64,000 bases of DNA, taken from the NCBI RefSeq assembly GCF_001949145.1, contig NW_019091686.1, positions 124,001-188,000 of the forward strand, read 5' to 3'. Under the pieces are notes generated by a model, which was given only the letters and a program-made list of their open reading frames with translations, was not told the DNA's origin and made no database searches. Every line of letters starts with the position of its first letter. Position 1 is the first letter of the stretch. The translations under genes were made by a program, and so were the position numbers. Source of the stretch: Acanthaster planci. Lineage: Eukaryota > Echinodermata > Asteroidea > Valvatida > Acanthasteridae. Shown in pieces: positions 1 to 11,879 of the stretch.

Positions 1-1199
1 GGTTTAGGATTTCATCTTGCCATGAAAGACCCAGTACTAAGAGCTGAAATGTGATGGGTTTGAAGCTAAGAAAGACCAGTACTAAGAGCTGCAATGTGAT
101 GGGTTTGAAGCCAAGAAAGACCAGTACTAAGAGCTGAAATGTGATGGGTTTGAAGCTAAGAAAGACCAGTACTAAGAGCTGCAATGTGATGGGTTTGAAG
201 CCAAGAAAGACCAGTACTAAGAGCTGCAATGTGATGGGTTTGAAGCCAAGAAAGACCAGTACTAAGAGCTGCAATGTGATGGGTTTGAAGCCAAGAAAGA
301 CCAGTACTAAGAGCTGCAATGTGATGGGTTTGAAGCCAAGAAAGACCAGTACTAAGAGCTGCAATGNNNNNNNNNNNNNNNNNNNNNNNNNNNNNNNNNN
401 NNNNNNNNNNNNNNNNNNNNNNNNNNNNNNNNNNNNNNNNNNNNNNNNNNNNNNNNNNNNNNNNNNNNNNNNNNNNNNNNNNNNNNNNNNNNNNNNNNNN
501 NNNNNNNNNNNNNNNNNNNNNNNNNNNNNNNNNNNNNNNNNNNNNNNNNNNNNNNNNNNNNNNNNNNNNNNNNNNNNNNNNNNNNNNNNNNNNNNNNNNN
601 NNNNNNNNNNNNNNNNNNNNNNNNNNNNNNNNNNNNNNNNNNNNNNNNNNNNNNNNNNNNNNNNNNNNNNNNNNNNNNNNNNNNNNNNNNNNNNNNNNNN
701 NNNNNNNNNNNNNNNNNNNNNNNNNNNNNNNNNNNNNNNNNNNNNNNNNNNNNNNNNNNNNNNNNNNNNNNNNNNNNNNNNNNNNNNNNNNNNNNNNNNN
801 NNNNNNNNNNNNNNNNNNNNNNNNNNNNNNNNNNNNNNNNNNNNNNNNNNNNNNNNNNNNNNNNNNNNNNNNNNNNNNNNNNNNNNNNNNNNNNNNNNNN
901 NNNNNNNNNNNNNNNNNNNNNNNNNNNNNNNNNNNNNNNNNNNNNNNNNNNNNNNNNNNNNNNNNNNNNNNNNNNNNNNNNNNNNNNNNNNNNNNNNNNN
1001 NNNNNNNNGCCAAGAAAGACCAGTACTAAGAGCTGCAATGTGATGGGTTTGAAGCCAAGAAAGACCAGTACTAAGAGCTGCAATGTGATGGGTTTGAAGC
1101 CAAGAAAGACCAGTACTAAGAGCTGCACTGTGATAGGTCTGAAGCTAAGAAAGACCAGTACTAAGAGCTGCACTGTGATGGGTCTGAAGCTAACACAGA
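1..1199. repeat. 45-bp minisatellite array, interrupted by an assembly gap
   Basis: Head-to-tail copies of a 45-bp unit start at 53, 98, 143, 188, 233, 278 and 323, and after the gap at 1042, 1087, 1132 and 1177. A degenerate partial unit lies at 1-52 and the last unit breaks down near 1199. Copies differ at a few fixed positions (gctaag/gccaag, ctgaaatg/ctgcaatg). The 3' copies carry private changes (gcactgtgat, ggtctgaag), as expected when array edges escape homogenisation. Because 45 is a multiple of three, several frames stay open across the array and produce long artificial reading frames on both strands. I do not regard them as genes: some copies put a stop in the forward frame and there is no sign of selection. 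Confidence 0.95.
367..1008. other. Assembly gap (642 N)
   Basis: An uninterrupted run of N lies inside the minisatellite. Unit starts on either side (323 and 1042) are 719 bases apart, one short of sixteen 45-bp periods, so the gap length nearly keeps the repeat phase. Confidence 0.99.
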
Positions 1200-4100
1200 C
1201 ACTTTGCACATTACGCTTGATCTTTATGCTGTTTGAACAGTTTATACTTCAAATAGAATAAAAATGAATTTTGAGAGTGTTGTAGAATTTTGCTGTAGAA
1301 AAAAGTGGAAGATTAAAGTAACATCAGGTTTGAAAACATGCCATTTATGCATGAAATGCTTTATTTGAAGTTGTTGGCATTTATCACTCTTGAAGAATTT
1401 TCCTCCTTCCTAAATGGCATCCTTAGCTTATTGTAAAATACCTGAGGCAAAACTGTTGTACTTCATTGGCACAAATACCTGTATATTTTGTCAATATCAG
1501 AATAGAAGTATAGAAAATACAGCTCTAAATATACCAAAATAAATAAATTGAATTTTTGCAGGCCTTAAGCAATGTGAGTTGTGTCAATAGCTCTGTGTAT
1601 CAGTTTGTTGATATTATGCTAATGTTTTCATCCTTGGGAACAAAAAGGTGTCTCCTGTCACAGAATGGAAACCTCTATCTCAAAGAATAGTCACGAGGAG
1701 CGACACTTAATTCAATTGGCAATTTTACTGCTGTGCCAGTGCGCAAAGTGCTGAAAGCTAGATCTATATAGATTCTTGTACTCAATGCACCTCGTAGATT
1801 CTGTACAGGTTGAGCTGTAGAGGTTTGGCAGCAGGTTTTTCTGACTAGCAAAACAAACGTGGTTAGTTTTATTTTGAGTATTTAGTCTGGAGGAATCAGT
1901 CATTTGCGAAAATGTGAAGGTAGTTTTAAGGAAATTCAATTCATTTTAGATGGACTCTTTGAAAAGCACAATATAAGGTCATTTCATGTGCTTAAGATAT
2001 TTGTAATGTAGACAAGTTTTCCCATTGAAAAGGCAAGATTCATACCTATGAGAACACAGGTGTGAGCTGTCCAAGAGGAAATTTACCAAATATTTCTTTA
2101 TTTCATATATGAAAGATTTCCTATGAAATGGTGGCATTTTCAGAAGCCAAACCAACCATCCATAAATGATGAATTAAAGAGTTGAAGTGATGTTTTATTC
2201 ATTTCATAATTCATCAGCTAACGGGCTGGTCACTGTCAAGTTGTAAAACTAATGTAAAGTGAAGCTACAATGTTTATCAATCTCTGTAGCATTGCCGGTT
2301 TATTCATTGTTTGATAAATTAAATGTTGATAGATGTCTCTGGCACCTCTCTGCAAATGTCATAAAGACTAAATGCAGTATGAACATGATGTATTGCAGGA
2401 AAAAAATGCCTGTGGGACCTGATATACATGTTGGGATGTTGTTCTACGCTAAACCCATCCACTCGTCTGTTATTATCTCAGTAGATAGTGACATCATGGA
2501 GGACAAAATGTCTGCTTCAATTTATTATGCCTCCTGTACATTGACTTGGAAAAGGCATTGAGCATTTCTTTGGAACAAGCAGAAAAGAGAGAGTCCTTAT
2601 AAAAATGTGGTAATTTGATATTCAGGTAGGTCCTGGGGGTGGAAGAATATGGGTTGTAAATACAGACAAAGATTGTTCACCTCTTGAATACTAGGGGATG
2701 AGAATCCATGAAGATTATGAAGGCAGGAGACTGCAAAATGGTGTACTTGTAGATGCCTGTACAAATCAGTAAAAAGGACACATGCACCAGGGCCTAGGGT
2801 GAAATAAATTCATGCATGGTGAATAGTGTAAGTGGCAGTGTGATTTCGCCCAAAGCAAGGAAATTTGTTGTTTAGAATGGTATGTAGTCATCAGCTGAAC
2901 ATCAGAATTAGAAACAACTCTCAGACATGGACGATGGGGACAGGAATAACATTTAAATCACATTAAGGTATGAGATTGTGCTACATTTAACCAGTACAGT
3001 ATAATTATTGGCTTACAACATTTGACATTATGGAAAGGATATTTTGATACCAAACATACTGGCAATCAACTTATATGTCGGCACAAAGCAAAGGCATGCA
3101 TACAAATTGACGGACAAAAGCCAGCTATGGCAGATTAGAAGCTGGCAAATAGGAAGGTACTGGTAGCAAAGTTTGAAAATTATGTGCTTCAGTAGTTACA
3201 GTATTTCTGTTGTTTTATGATAGATTTTTGTATTTGAAGAGGTAAGAGTAAAGACAATATATGGCACACCATTTGTTACTTAGTTGAGCTTCTTATATAT
3301 ATTTAATTAAACAGAATCAACGATAGAAGCACACTCACAGATTTACACCTGTTGTTGTCTAATGGTCACATGAAGTTGATACTCAGCTAAACCCCCAAGG
3401 TGACCCTCAAGGTTTTTTAATATCCGCCTGGCATAACCCGAGATTGATCAGTTCCTTTGGCTCAGTGTCCCCTTGATTCTGATCACAACCTGCATTCTCA
3501 TGCATGACTTCTTACTTTCCACCCACACAGTCTGGCCTCTTCTTCCAGGCAACTAAGCTGTTTATTCATGGAGATTTGTGAATTCTGACGCACTTGTAGT
3601 TGCTTGTAATAAGTCCATTATAGCCGGCATTTGATATAAATAGTGAGGCAAACAAGGTTAAATAAAAAATTGATGTTCATCAAGGAGCAGATGAGAAGTA
3701 AGAAAAGATTAAAGGAAGGTTCCTGCAAACAACTTTAAAATGAGCCTGACAGTAAGTACATGTAGCTATTGTTTCCTTGCAGTAATGACACTGGTCAATA
3801 TGTCCGACACATGACCCTCATGAGGTTGTTTAAATAACTAGATGTATAAGATCCTTATCAAATTTTGAAATCCCAGTCCTTTTACAGCTTTCTCGAAAGA
3901 GCAGTTCCAAAGAGTTTTCAGCATATGCAGGGGCATGCTTGCAGTCTGTTATAATTTGATTACCTGGGAATTCAAGTAAGGTTCTGTGTTGATGGCATTC
4001 TAAATGTATTGCAGTGTTTCCCAGTAGAACGGCCAAGGTGTTGGAATTGGAAATAGGACAAGCACATCCATGAATAAACACCAACACCGAGATGTATGGA

Positions 4101-4542
4101 CAAACTTTCATTTATACTGAAACCCTGCTCTGCTAGAGTTTTCTACAATATTGGTGGCAAGTTTTATGACCATTGTACTCATTTGCTTTGAGTGCCCAGG
4201 ATTGAAAATTGATTTGCACTACTGGAGAAATGTCGGCTGAAACGTAGGAGTGTAACTTTCATTTCAGATTGTCAGTTTGGTTACACTGAGGCAAGAATAC
4301 TCCATGTTGTATTGAGAAAGGGTTTTCAGTCATAAGTTAGTTTTACTCAAATACATATTCCAATAAATAATATCTTCAACCTGAATTATGAAATTTGGAG
4401 CAGAAGGGGAAATGGACAGGAGTGGGCTTTGAATGTGTGACTTTTGGAATATTTACACACCCACTGAAATTCTCACAAGGGATGAAGTCATTCAATAAAA
4501 AGCCATAATTATACCTACCGCATCTTGCTGCAAAACATCAGA
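1200..4542. other. No supported gene; AT-rich unique DNA
   Basis: Only short reading frames without recognisable domains are present on both strands; the largest open about 100 codons near 2259-2561 (+) and 93 codons near 3830-4111 (-). I looked here for the expected upstream exons of the aminopeptidase exon at 5434, in particular its metal-binding NTDAEGR-type motif, and did not find them. Confidence 0.5.
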
Positions 4543-4722
4543 CTATTCTGAGAAGTTTCTGATGGTGTCGGAAGCTATCAGTTTACCAGCCTGTCCTACT
4601 TTGACTCTACTAGAGTCGTTAACTGTGGCCATGTAATCATTGACATTCACATAGAAATGCTGCCTGGATTCCCACATGTCCTTATTGTACACATCTTCTA
4701 ATTGCACATTCATGAGCATCAT
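4543..4722 (-). pseudogene. Possible decayed or terminal exon, unknown protein
   Basis: The minus strand is open for 59 codons from an ATG at 4722 to a TAG at 4543-4545. The product is hydrophilic and protein-like (for example VYNKDMWESRQHFYVNVNDY), and the bases just upstream could serve as a splice acceptor (ctaaggtag). Beyond the TAG the frame stays open for several more codons to a possible donor (GCG|gtaggt), so the TAG might be a mutated CAG. I do not recognise the protein. It could equally be a chance frame, since dozens of this length occur in the window. See also 4961-5165. Confidence 0.22.
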
Positions 4723-4960
4723 CTACCTTAGAAGTCTCCAGATTTCACTTAAGGACACCACTGTGTTTGAAGCTCACTATCATAAATATACACTGGAATG
4801 ATCATTGATGTATAGTTTATTAGGCAGGTTGAACAGCTGGGGTAAGGGGATCAATCCATTCCAACATTCTGCATGTATGTAAATGTATATGCCTAGATAA
4901 CACTTGAAACACTGAGCAATGTAGTAGATACGAAATAGTCGAGTGTTACTGAAAACTAAC

Positions 4961-5165
4961 TCGGGCTATGAGAAGCTGAATATCTTCATCTGCTTGATTG
5001 AGAAATGCTCTCATTTGTCAGTTTTGTTGAAACTGGATGGCATCATTTATAACAGCACTGAGTTCACCATGAGTAGTTTGTTTATAGGTTTTCTGCCTTT
5101 CAACGTTTCCTCTCAGCGACTTAGTGGGCTTTGAGATTCGCTGAGAAGATATTCTTGTTTGTTTG
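4961..5165 (-). pseudogene. Possible decayed exon with in-frame stop, unknown protein
   Basis: On the minus strand a frame reading ...TKSLRGNVERQKTYKQTT... continues to an in-frame TGA at 5018-5020 and then stays open as QMRAFLNQADEDIQLLIAR, up to a possible donor (CGA|gttagt) at 4960/4961. A second frame just upstream is also protein-like and would join it after a one-base shift. If real, this is a broken exon lying upstream of 4543-4722 and separated from it by an intron-like stretch. I cannot name the family and chance is a serious alternative. Confidence 0.2.
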
Positions 5166-5433
5166 GATCAACAAGAGAGTAATAGCTACCTGACCTACTT
5201 GTATGCATCAGGCTAGAAGATAATGCTTAATGGAGATTGGAATAGCCTCAAGAGGAAACAACAGGCATCACTTGGCATTTATTTATTAATGAACGTTGAA
5301 TGCGTTAGTGAGAGATTTCTAAGAAGTCCATGTTTTGTCATTTATCTTCATTTATTTTGTATGAGACGGGAAAGCGATGACGTCATTTAGTCTGTTATTT
5401 GGTGTTAACTTGTGACCTTGTTTTCTTGTGCAG

Positions 5434-5562
5434 CATGGTGTGGACTCCAAAACACCCCTGAAATATTCTCATCTGGATATCGCTGGTTCATCTGGCCCAT
5501 TCCCTGGGATACCAACAGGGGCACCAATTCCTGCATTAACACACATGCACCTGTTGGAGTAG
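5434..5562 (+). CDS. Terminal exon of an M17 (leucyl aminopeptidase family) gene, partial
   Basis: A strong splice acceptor (ttttcttgtgcag, ending at 5433) is followed by 42 codons and a TAG at 5560-5562. The peptide contains YSHLDIAGSSGPFPGIPTGA, the pattern that closes the catalytic domain of M17 metallo-aminopeptidases (HLDIAG, then a glycine/proline stretch and PTGAP..AL); it most resembles the lineage of nematode W07G4.4-type enzymes. M17 enzymes are hexameric two-zinc exopeptidases that remove N-terminal residues from peptides in the cytosol. Seen: acceptor, motif and stop. Known: the motif lies near the C terminus, consistent with a last exon. Inferred: the other roughly 450 residues lie upstream, but I could not find them between 1200 and 5433. 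They may precede the window or sit in the gap, or this may be a stranded exon copy. Confidence 0.55.
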   Translation, partial: HGVDSKTPLKYSHLDIAGSSGPFPGIPTGAPIPALTHMHLLE

Positions 5563-8500
5563 AACACCTTCCCATCATGTCTTCTCACTGAAATTCCACC
5601 CATTATTGACATGCTACACAGAGGTAAATAGAAGTTGTTTGCATAATCGCTTGGGTTTTTTAATTTGTTTTGAAGAAATGGGTGGATTTGGTAATGATTG
5701 GACAGTGATGAGATGCAGATTGCAGATGCAGAGTGAGTATCACTCAAAGTTGCTCAATTATGCATAGTGAACCAAATGACCACGCCTACATTGCAGTGCT
5801 CCAAAAACCTTGATAACAAAGATTGCCATCTTTGGGGTTTCAAATAGCATTACCACTAATTGCTAGAGAATAATTATTCCTGTAACAGTTTGTTTTGGAA
5901 AGGGTCACATAACCCAAAGATGCCTGTATTAGTGTTACTTTTTTGTAATAGTTTGCCTTCCTTGCATACAAAAATGTGATAATCTGAAATCTGTATTCTG
6001 TGCTGTTGAAATGATTGGGCTGTTTTCCTAAAATCCTTTCTTTATATTCTTATAACCAGGACATAATGGTTCAAATATAAAGCTGCGTTCTTCATTGCAG
6101 TTTCTCGGAAATAAGTCATACAAAATGTGTCATGTAAACACATTCTGGCTGTAGTCATAAATAATTTGGCGTAGAACAAACTACAAGATTTAAATGGGAA
6201 GCAGTAAGCTGGAGTTATAACGTATTCTGGCTTCTATATTTTGGCGGTAATTCCAGCCAAGGATATTGCATTGGGCATCACAGGGAGGATATAGTTACGT
6301 GGATTATTTCTACAGCGTGATGGTAAGATTACATACTTGCGTCTTGGAACTCCTCACGTTAGCGTTCCGGCCAATTGAAGTATCTGACCACAAAACAGAT
6401 TATGTCGAAAACGATGGATAGAAGTATAAAGCTTCAAGTACAATTTCATTTTTAAACTTCAGTTTATTAACAGATAAGGAATGGTAAGATTTTTTGTTTA
6501 TTTTGACAAATGATTCTATGCAGTGTTTTCTTTAGGTCTGTGATTTGAGTTCAAAAACCTGCTAAACATGTGCTGAATGAAAATTCACCAAAGATACGCA
6601 ACCATAACCATTAAGATAACAGATATTTGGGCATTGAGCATGGTGTTCAGTTTATTTAGTTGTCAGCAATCGCGGGTGAAAAGGGTCTCAACTTTTAGCC
6701 GAAAAAAAATATTTTCTAACTGTTCCTTTGGGCATGAAGAAAAATCAATAGCTTTACTATTCAAAAAAGCAATGAACTGGATACATCTTTATTTTGTAGC
6801 ACCTAGTATTTGTCTATAATCGTAATCGGTTCTAAATAAAACACGTAGCTTCTTAAAATTAATGTATGTGCATCCAATGCAAGTAAAGCAATTGAAACAA
6901 TAGTGCGACTTTTTCTATGATCTTTTATGAAATCTACTCAGACAGAAGCAGGCTGCTTTTAAAAACGAGTTGAAGGCGAGTTTTTCACGATGATGTTGCA
7001 TGTTCTGCCACCCCAGATCCATGCACGTCGCTGTAGCTCCGTTACACATTATGTTAGCAGATATGTTAACCATGCTTTGGATTACTTGAGAAATTGCCAG
7101 CCTAACATAATGTCCATCACTAAATGCAAACTTCACAGATCAAAAGCAAGAGAAAAGCAAAAACGTATTGAAATGAAGTTGAACAGCTACGTAAGCAGAA
7201 TCTTTGTTCCGTCGCGGAATTTTATGAAAAACCGGAAATTCCATCGTGGTTTGAATCATTGGAATGACCATACATCTTTTAAAATTGCTCCGAGGCAATC
7301 CAATTCTGTTGCACCGCGCGTAGGGTCCAGAAGTGAAAGCGGGTCTTAAACCCTGGTGAAGATGCCTTGTACATGCTGTGAATATAGCCCCTGTCACTGA
7401 CAGTGTCAGTCACGTTTTCTGTTGGAAAACTTGCAGGATTTCTCTCCTCAACCTTTCAAGGTTTTGATTTCATTTTATATTTCTTTAAGATTTAAAATAG
7501 AAATTGCAGTGAACAACTTAATGGATTGAAAAATGCATTTTGAATACGTTTGCACCAAATTTTGGTAGTGTGTCTTCAAACAATGTCAGAGGGAGAAGAG
7601 TCTGCAGATTGAAGACCTCCTTTTGAGCAACCAGCGAGTGCCGAATCTCGATTACTCCATCAAAATCAATCCTTGGTTTTTATTTCAACATCAGAGTTCA
7701 GGATCGATTTTTATGTTCAAGACATATGATCATTAGGTTTCAGTAAAGATTCGTCTATCCGATTGAGAGTGAGGTTATTGTCCTGCTAGTAATGATAGTC
7801 ACTATCGTCAAAGTCTATAAATACGCAAAGCGACTGTTTATCTCCCGTAATGGAATTCTGCATTATTAATGTACAAGCGGGATACTGTAATCCTGAAGCG
7901 GGAATCTGGGACTTTTTGTAATAGCCTTGTCGGAATATGTTGAATGTAAAAATATGGCTCCTCGGGTAAAATTTGAAGACTTAACCAGTGATATTCTTTG
8001 TCACCGGGAGTGTTTGTTACTGCATAGTGCATCAGGGTAACAATATACTAGTTGGGACTGGCACAAATATTGATATCAAGTAATGTGAATAAAACACGTC
8101 TGACGGATGAAGTGTATGCCTTACTCTTCCTCGGTGATATGAAGTTTCATTCTAAACACTAGTAGTGTCCTTTTCCCGTTTTTTGATTTTATTTACACGA
8201 GCACAAGTGATTGTTTCCATTGAGATTGTTTTCCCCTCATAATACCGTTCCGCGCCGAGATCGCATAGCGTACACTGCGCACTGGTTACAGTCATCATGA
8301 TTGGGGTGGCTGGGTCGTCAACGCGCCTTTTCTTCCGTAGTTCATTTCGATTCGTTTCTTACTACTGTGGTTTGGGGATAGTCGGCGGTCGACAGACCAG
8401 GATAGAGCGAAGGATGTAGGGTTGATGATGAGAACAGAGTGTCATTATGTCATTTCTATGATACGGGGAGCATGTATATGTCGGAATAGTGATAAATGAA

Positions 8501-9888
8501 TAGGAAGCGTCACTGGTAAATGTTACGCTACGAAAGTTTCAAACTCATTTCGACCGAGGAGAAATCTTGGACTTACCAAAGGAAACCTTGAAAGTGGCAG
8601 TGTTGCATGTAAATGAATGTGACAAGTTTGTATGTCTGCTGCTTTGTGTCTATGTGGTAGGCTAAAAGTAGTGTGTTGTGTGGTTACTATTATGTTATTT
8701 CTCAATTCGTGTTAGATTTCAAGAAATGTTTGGACTATCTCGTTCTTGTCATGAAGTAATTTTTAAAGCATGCTTATCTTCATCAGTACCGGTACAAGGC
8801 CATGTTCGTTCTTATCTTTATGACAAATGCCCGTAATCCTGAACTCAGAAAACACAGTAATTTGATGTTTTAGTTACTGAATTATTTCATGGAGGTAGCT
8901 CCGTGATTATTTCGTCTGCTTTTAAGATTTGTTATCAGTGATATACGGCATCAAATTTCTATGCAGGTTGTGTTGCGGTTAGGTCTATAGAGAAACACAG
9001 AACGAATGTAAATACCACCCTACATGTAAATGGATGACGGTCGACCGTAATTCTATCAGAGACCTGATCACATGCCTACTTCCAGAGATTTTAGCCCTAG
9101 ACAAGTTACAAGTTCTTCTTCCCCTTAAATTGATATTGAAACTTAAAGCTCAATTCAAAACAGGTTTGGACTAGTGAGCAATATGTACTAGCTGCTTTGT
9201 TGCTATTTTTAAATGCTCCGTGTATTTTATATTATGCTTGAAGGTAGAAATTGTATATTGTTGACCTGAAACAAGTCTGTGCTATGCCATTACACTGGGA
9301 TCGGCGTGTTTATGTACTCAGAGAAATAGAGGTTACTATTATAGGCTATTTTACGGGAAAAACGGCTCAGTACAAGTACATGTACGTAAAGCATGACGGT
9401 AGCGGAAAATAAGACGACTTGCATTGACCGCATCCCTGAAGACGCAGTCCCAACCTCCATGACGTCTTCATTTCAACAATACTTTGAAGTGTGGGTAGTC
9501 TCCTGATAGATCAATTGACGAAGTGGGGTTCGTGTCTTAGATTTTGACATATATCATGCTACAAAAAATCTCATGTATATGCATATCAAATATCTTGAAC
9601 TACGGTACTTCTAGCCGGTAGAGGGTTATAAGTTGGTTGATTTACTCTGAGTGATTCGAAATTTACTTTGTAATGGGTCATTAATTAGCTGCCTGTAATG
9701 TGGAACCTTTCATTGAGAGCTACTCTGCAAGTCTATATAGCAATCTGTACATGCAGCCTACCTTCGCGCCGTTATTTACAATCTGAAGTTGGCGCAGTCT
9801 CCATCACTTCTTTAATTTGGTGGGTTTTATTTGCGTAACTTGGTCTTACACTGCTCGTCAATTTAGCCTGAATGGATTCATATCTACT
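5563..9888. other. No supported gene
   Basis: Short overlapping frames on both strands near 7.0-7.4 kb show no domain. A locally CpG-denser patch at about 8240-8410 includes a 40-codon frame starting at 8297; it could be a promoter or first exon, but nothing downstream supports that. Confidence 0.5.
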
Positions 9889-9890
9889 TA

Positions 9891-10054
9891 CAGGGGTGTG
9901 AGAAGTCAGCTTTTTTGGTGTTGATGTTGACCCTGAATTTCAGCTTTTTTGTACACCTGCTCTGTACAAAAGTATGGGAACTTTTTACATCTCAGCATCT
10001 CAGTTTGCTTTAGGGGGTTTCAGCTCCAAATTTAAGGGGCCATTCACACCCCTG
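9891..10054. mobile_element. 164-bp MITE with 11-bp terminal inverted repeats
   Basis: The segment begins CAGGGGTGTGA and ends with its exact reverse complement TCACACCCCTG. It is flanked on both sides by TA (9889-9890 and 10055-10056), consistent with a TA target-site duplication. The inside is T-rich, codes for nothing, and carries a repeated cagctttttt motif. Size, inverted ends and lack of coding capacity fit a miniature inverted-repeat transposable element. The TA target would suit a Tc1/mariner-like or related transposase, but the family is not fixed by this evidence. Confidence 0.7.
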
Positions 10055-10056
10055 TA

Positions 10057-11080
10057 TTTACTTTAAAAAAAGCGGTATGTGTGGTCATTTTATTTGACTG
10101 AAAAGCTGATTTTTATTGGAACGAATGCTGCATTGCTTGTGAATGAAAGGTGGAGCTGTTTTTATGATTGATTGTCCATTTTCGGTGGTTGCTCCCTACC
10201 CGACATTCAGTGTGTGTTTAGTTTATATGAAAACGTTGCTCACGGAGCCACTTTTATCGAAATTAAAATAAATTATTCAGATTGAGGAGTATTACAATGT
10301 GCGAATTCGCTTTGCCAAAAAGTATCTCACAGAGGCCCCTTCACTGCATGTCACGTGATGCATTTTGCATCATAGGATTACCTACCACATGCCGCTGCCT
10401 AGCAACCAAACAGCATTAGCAACTCTTCTGGGAATAGTTGCTGTTTTGCACGCGTAATTGTTTAAGCGTGTTCAGACAGTGTCAGGAATATGAACAGGAA
10501 AACGATGGCGCTTCATCAGATCCTCGCTTAATGTGTCAACTTAATTTGAACAAATAATTGTATCATTCTAAGCTTTGTTTTGTGACTTTTTCGTACATTT
10601 CTTGATTTATTTGCCCATGCACGGTACTCTTTTGCCTTGATACAGAATGTCATCGTGACTGATTTCTCCCTTGACTGTGACAATGGAGAAACAGTTGTAT
10701 TTATTTACTGAAAATACCATTGGAGGCTGTTGTAATGTTTCGTAATAGAGCAGACTTAGCTCAGTATTCGCCCTTCAGAAAGGAGCAAGAATGAGATGAG
10801 GGGTAATCAGAGTTCGGCAAGCGGTCATAGCTGGCGGGTTGGTAGCAGTATTGAACGGGATATTTAAGCCGCGTGAACCCGTCACCCATACCAATCTCGA
10901 CCGCTGACTCATGTTGCTCCTGGACTTCAGTTACCATAGGTAGCGTCGGTTTTCATTTATCATTAATTGCCGTGGCAAAACAACACTTTAGTTCATGCAG
11001 AAATTACTCCAGATGAGGCCCATAACACATTTCAGAAGTTGAGGAATACTAAGTATTAAGCTTGTCAAACGATGAAAATT
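10057..11080. other. No supported gene
   Basis: No reading frame, RNA gene or repeat that I can support. Confidence 0.5.
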
Positions 11081-11084
11081 TTGG

Positions 11085-11109
11085 GTTGTTGTTGTTGTTG
11101 TTGTTGTTT
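11085..11109 (+). repeat. (GTT)n microsatellite
   Basis: About eight GTT units, followed by an imperfect T/G-rich stretch to about 11148. Confidence 0.9.
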
Positions 11110-11658
11110 GTTTGCTTGTTGGGTGTTTATTTGTTTGTTTTGGGTTTTTTGAGGGGCTCTCAGTTTTGTACAGCGCTGAAAGACGGAGTTGCTTGTTATT
11201 CTTTGTGATCTAATACAGTGATGTAGGCCATACAGGGTTCATTCTAGCAAGTTAAGTAAATAACTTGTCAATCTGATCGACGGTGTCAGACCAATTATTC
11301 ACTTGCCAGCCCGACCTACAATAAATAAGGTGTATGTAGCATTCACTTCTAAGAAAACATCGCCTACACGACAGCAACAGTCTCAAATTGACGACAAATA
11401 TCCGTGGTAGGATTCATTACAATACCAGAAATACTTCCTGTAAATATAGCACTTTCGTCCTTACTTAGACCACGTGCCGTATCTATTTCTTATTATGTCA
11501 ACTGCCGCCCGTTACTAGTGTACGCTGTACAAAGGTATCACAGCCCGTCAGTTTCACAACATACTCATGGCAGTGGAACTTGCACATGCGTTTCACCATT
11601 TCGATATTGATACCGTCATTCTATGGCTCATTCGATATACGTTTATTTGTGCCCAAGG

Positions 11659-11874
11659 CGAATCCAGAGAAGGGAACTGGGCCACGACACCCCCCCCCGA
11701 AAAAAGCTATTTTTTTTCAAAATAATGAAAGAAGGGTGATTTTTGGTCAGTCTCATTTCCGTTGTCTCAAAAAGCTGGGGAAAAACGTCGAAAATGTTAC
11801 CTTAACCCCATAAAGGCCATAAAAGGTTACAAAAAAGTGCACATTCCCCCCCCAACAAAAAAGTTCTGAATCTG
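11659..11874. mobile_element. Possible degraded repeat with C-tract borders
   Basis: Near the left border (aaggcgaatccaga) and right border (tctgaatctggcctt) lie imperfectly inverted sequences, with cytosine runs just inside each (about 11691-11699 and 11846-11853). The C runs are in the same orientation rather than inverted, so this is weaker than the elements at 22767 and 9891. It may be an old transposon copy. Confidence 0.3.
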
Positions 11875-11879
11875 GCCTT

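Noticed and set aside
1-1199. CRISPR array
   Set aside because: Copies are directly adjacent without spacers, and the DNA is clearly animal.
141-1261. Long frames on both strands over the minisatellite and gap
   Set aside because: They exist because the unit length is a multiple of three and because N codons are read through. Some copies contain stops, and no domain is present.
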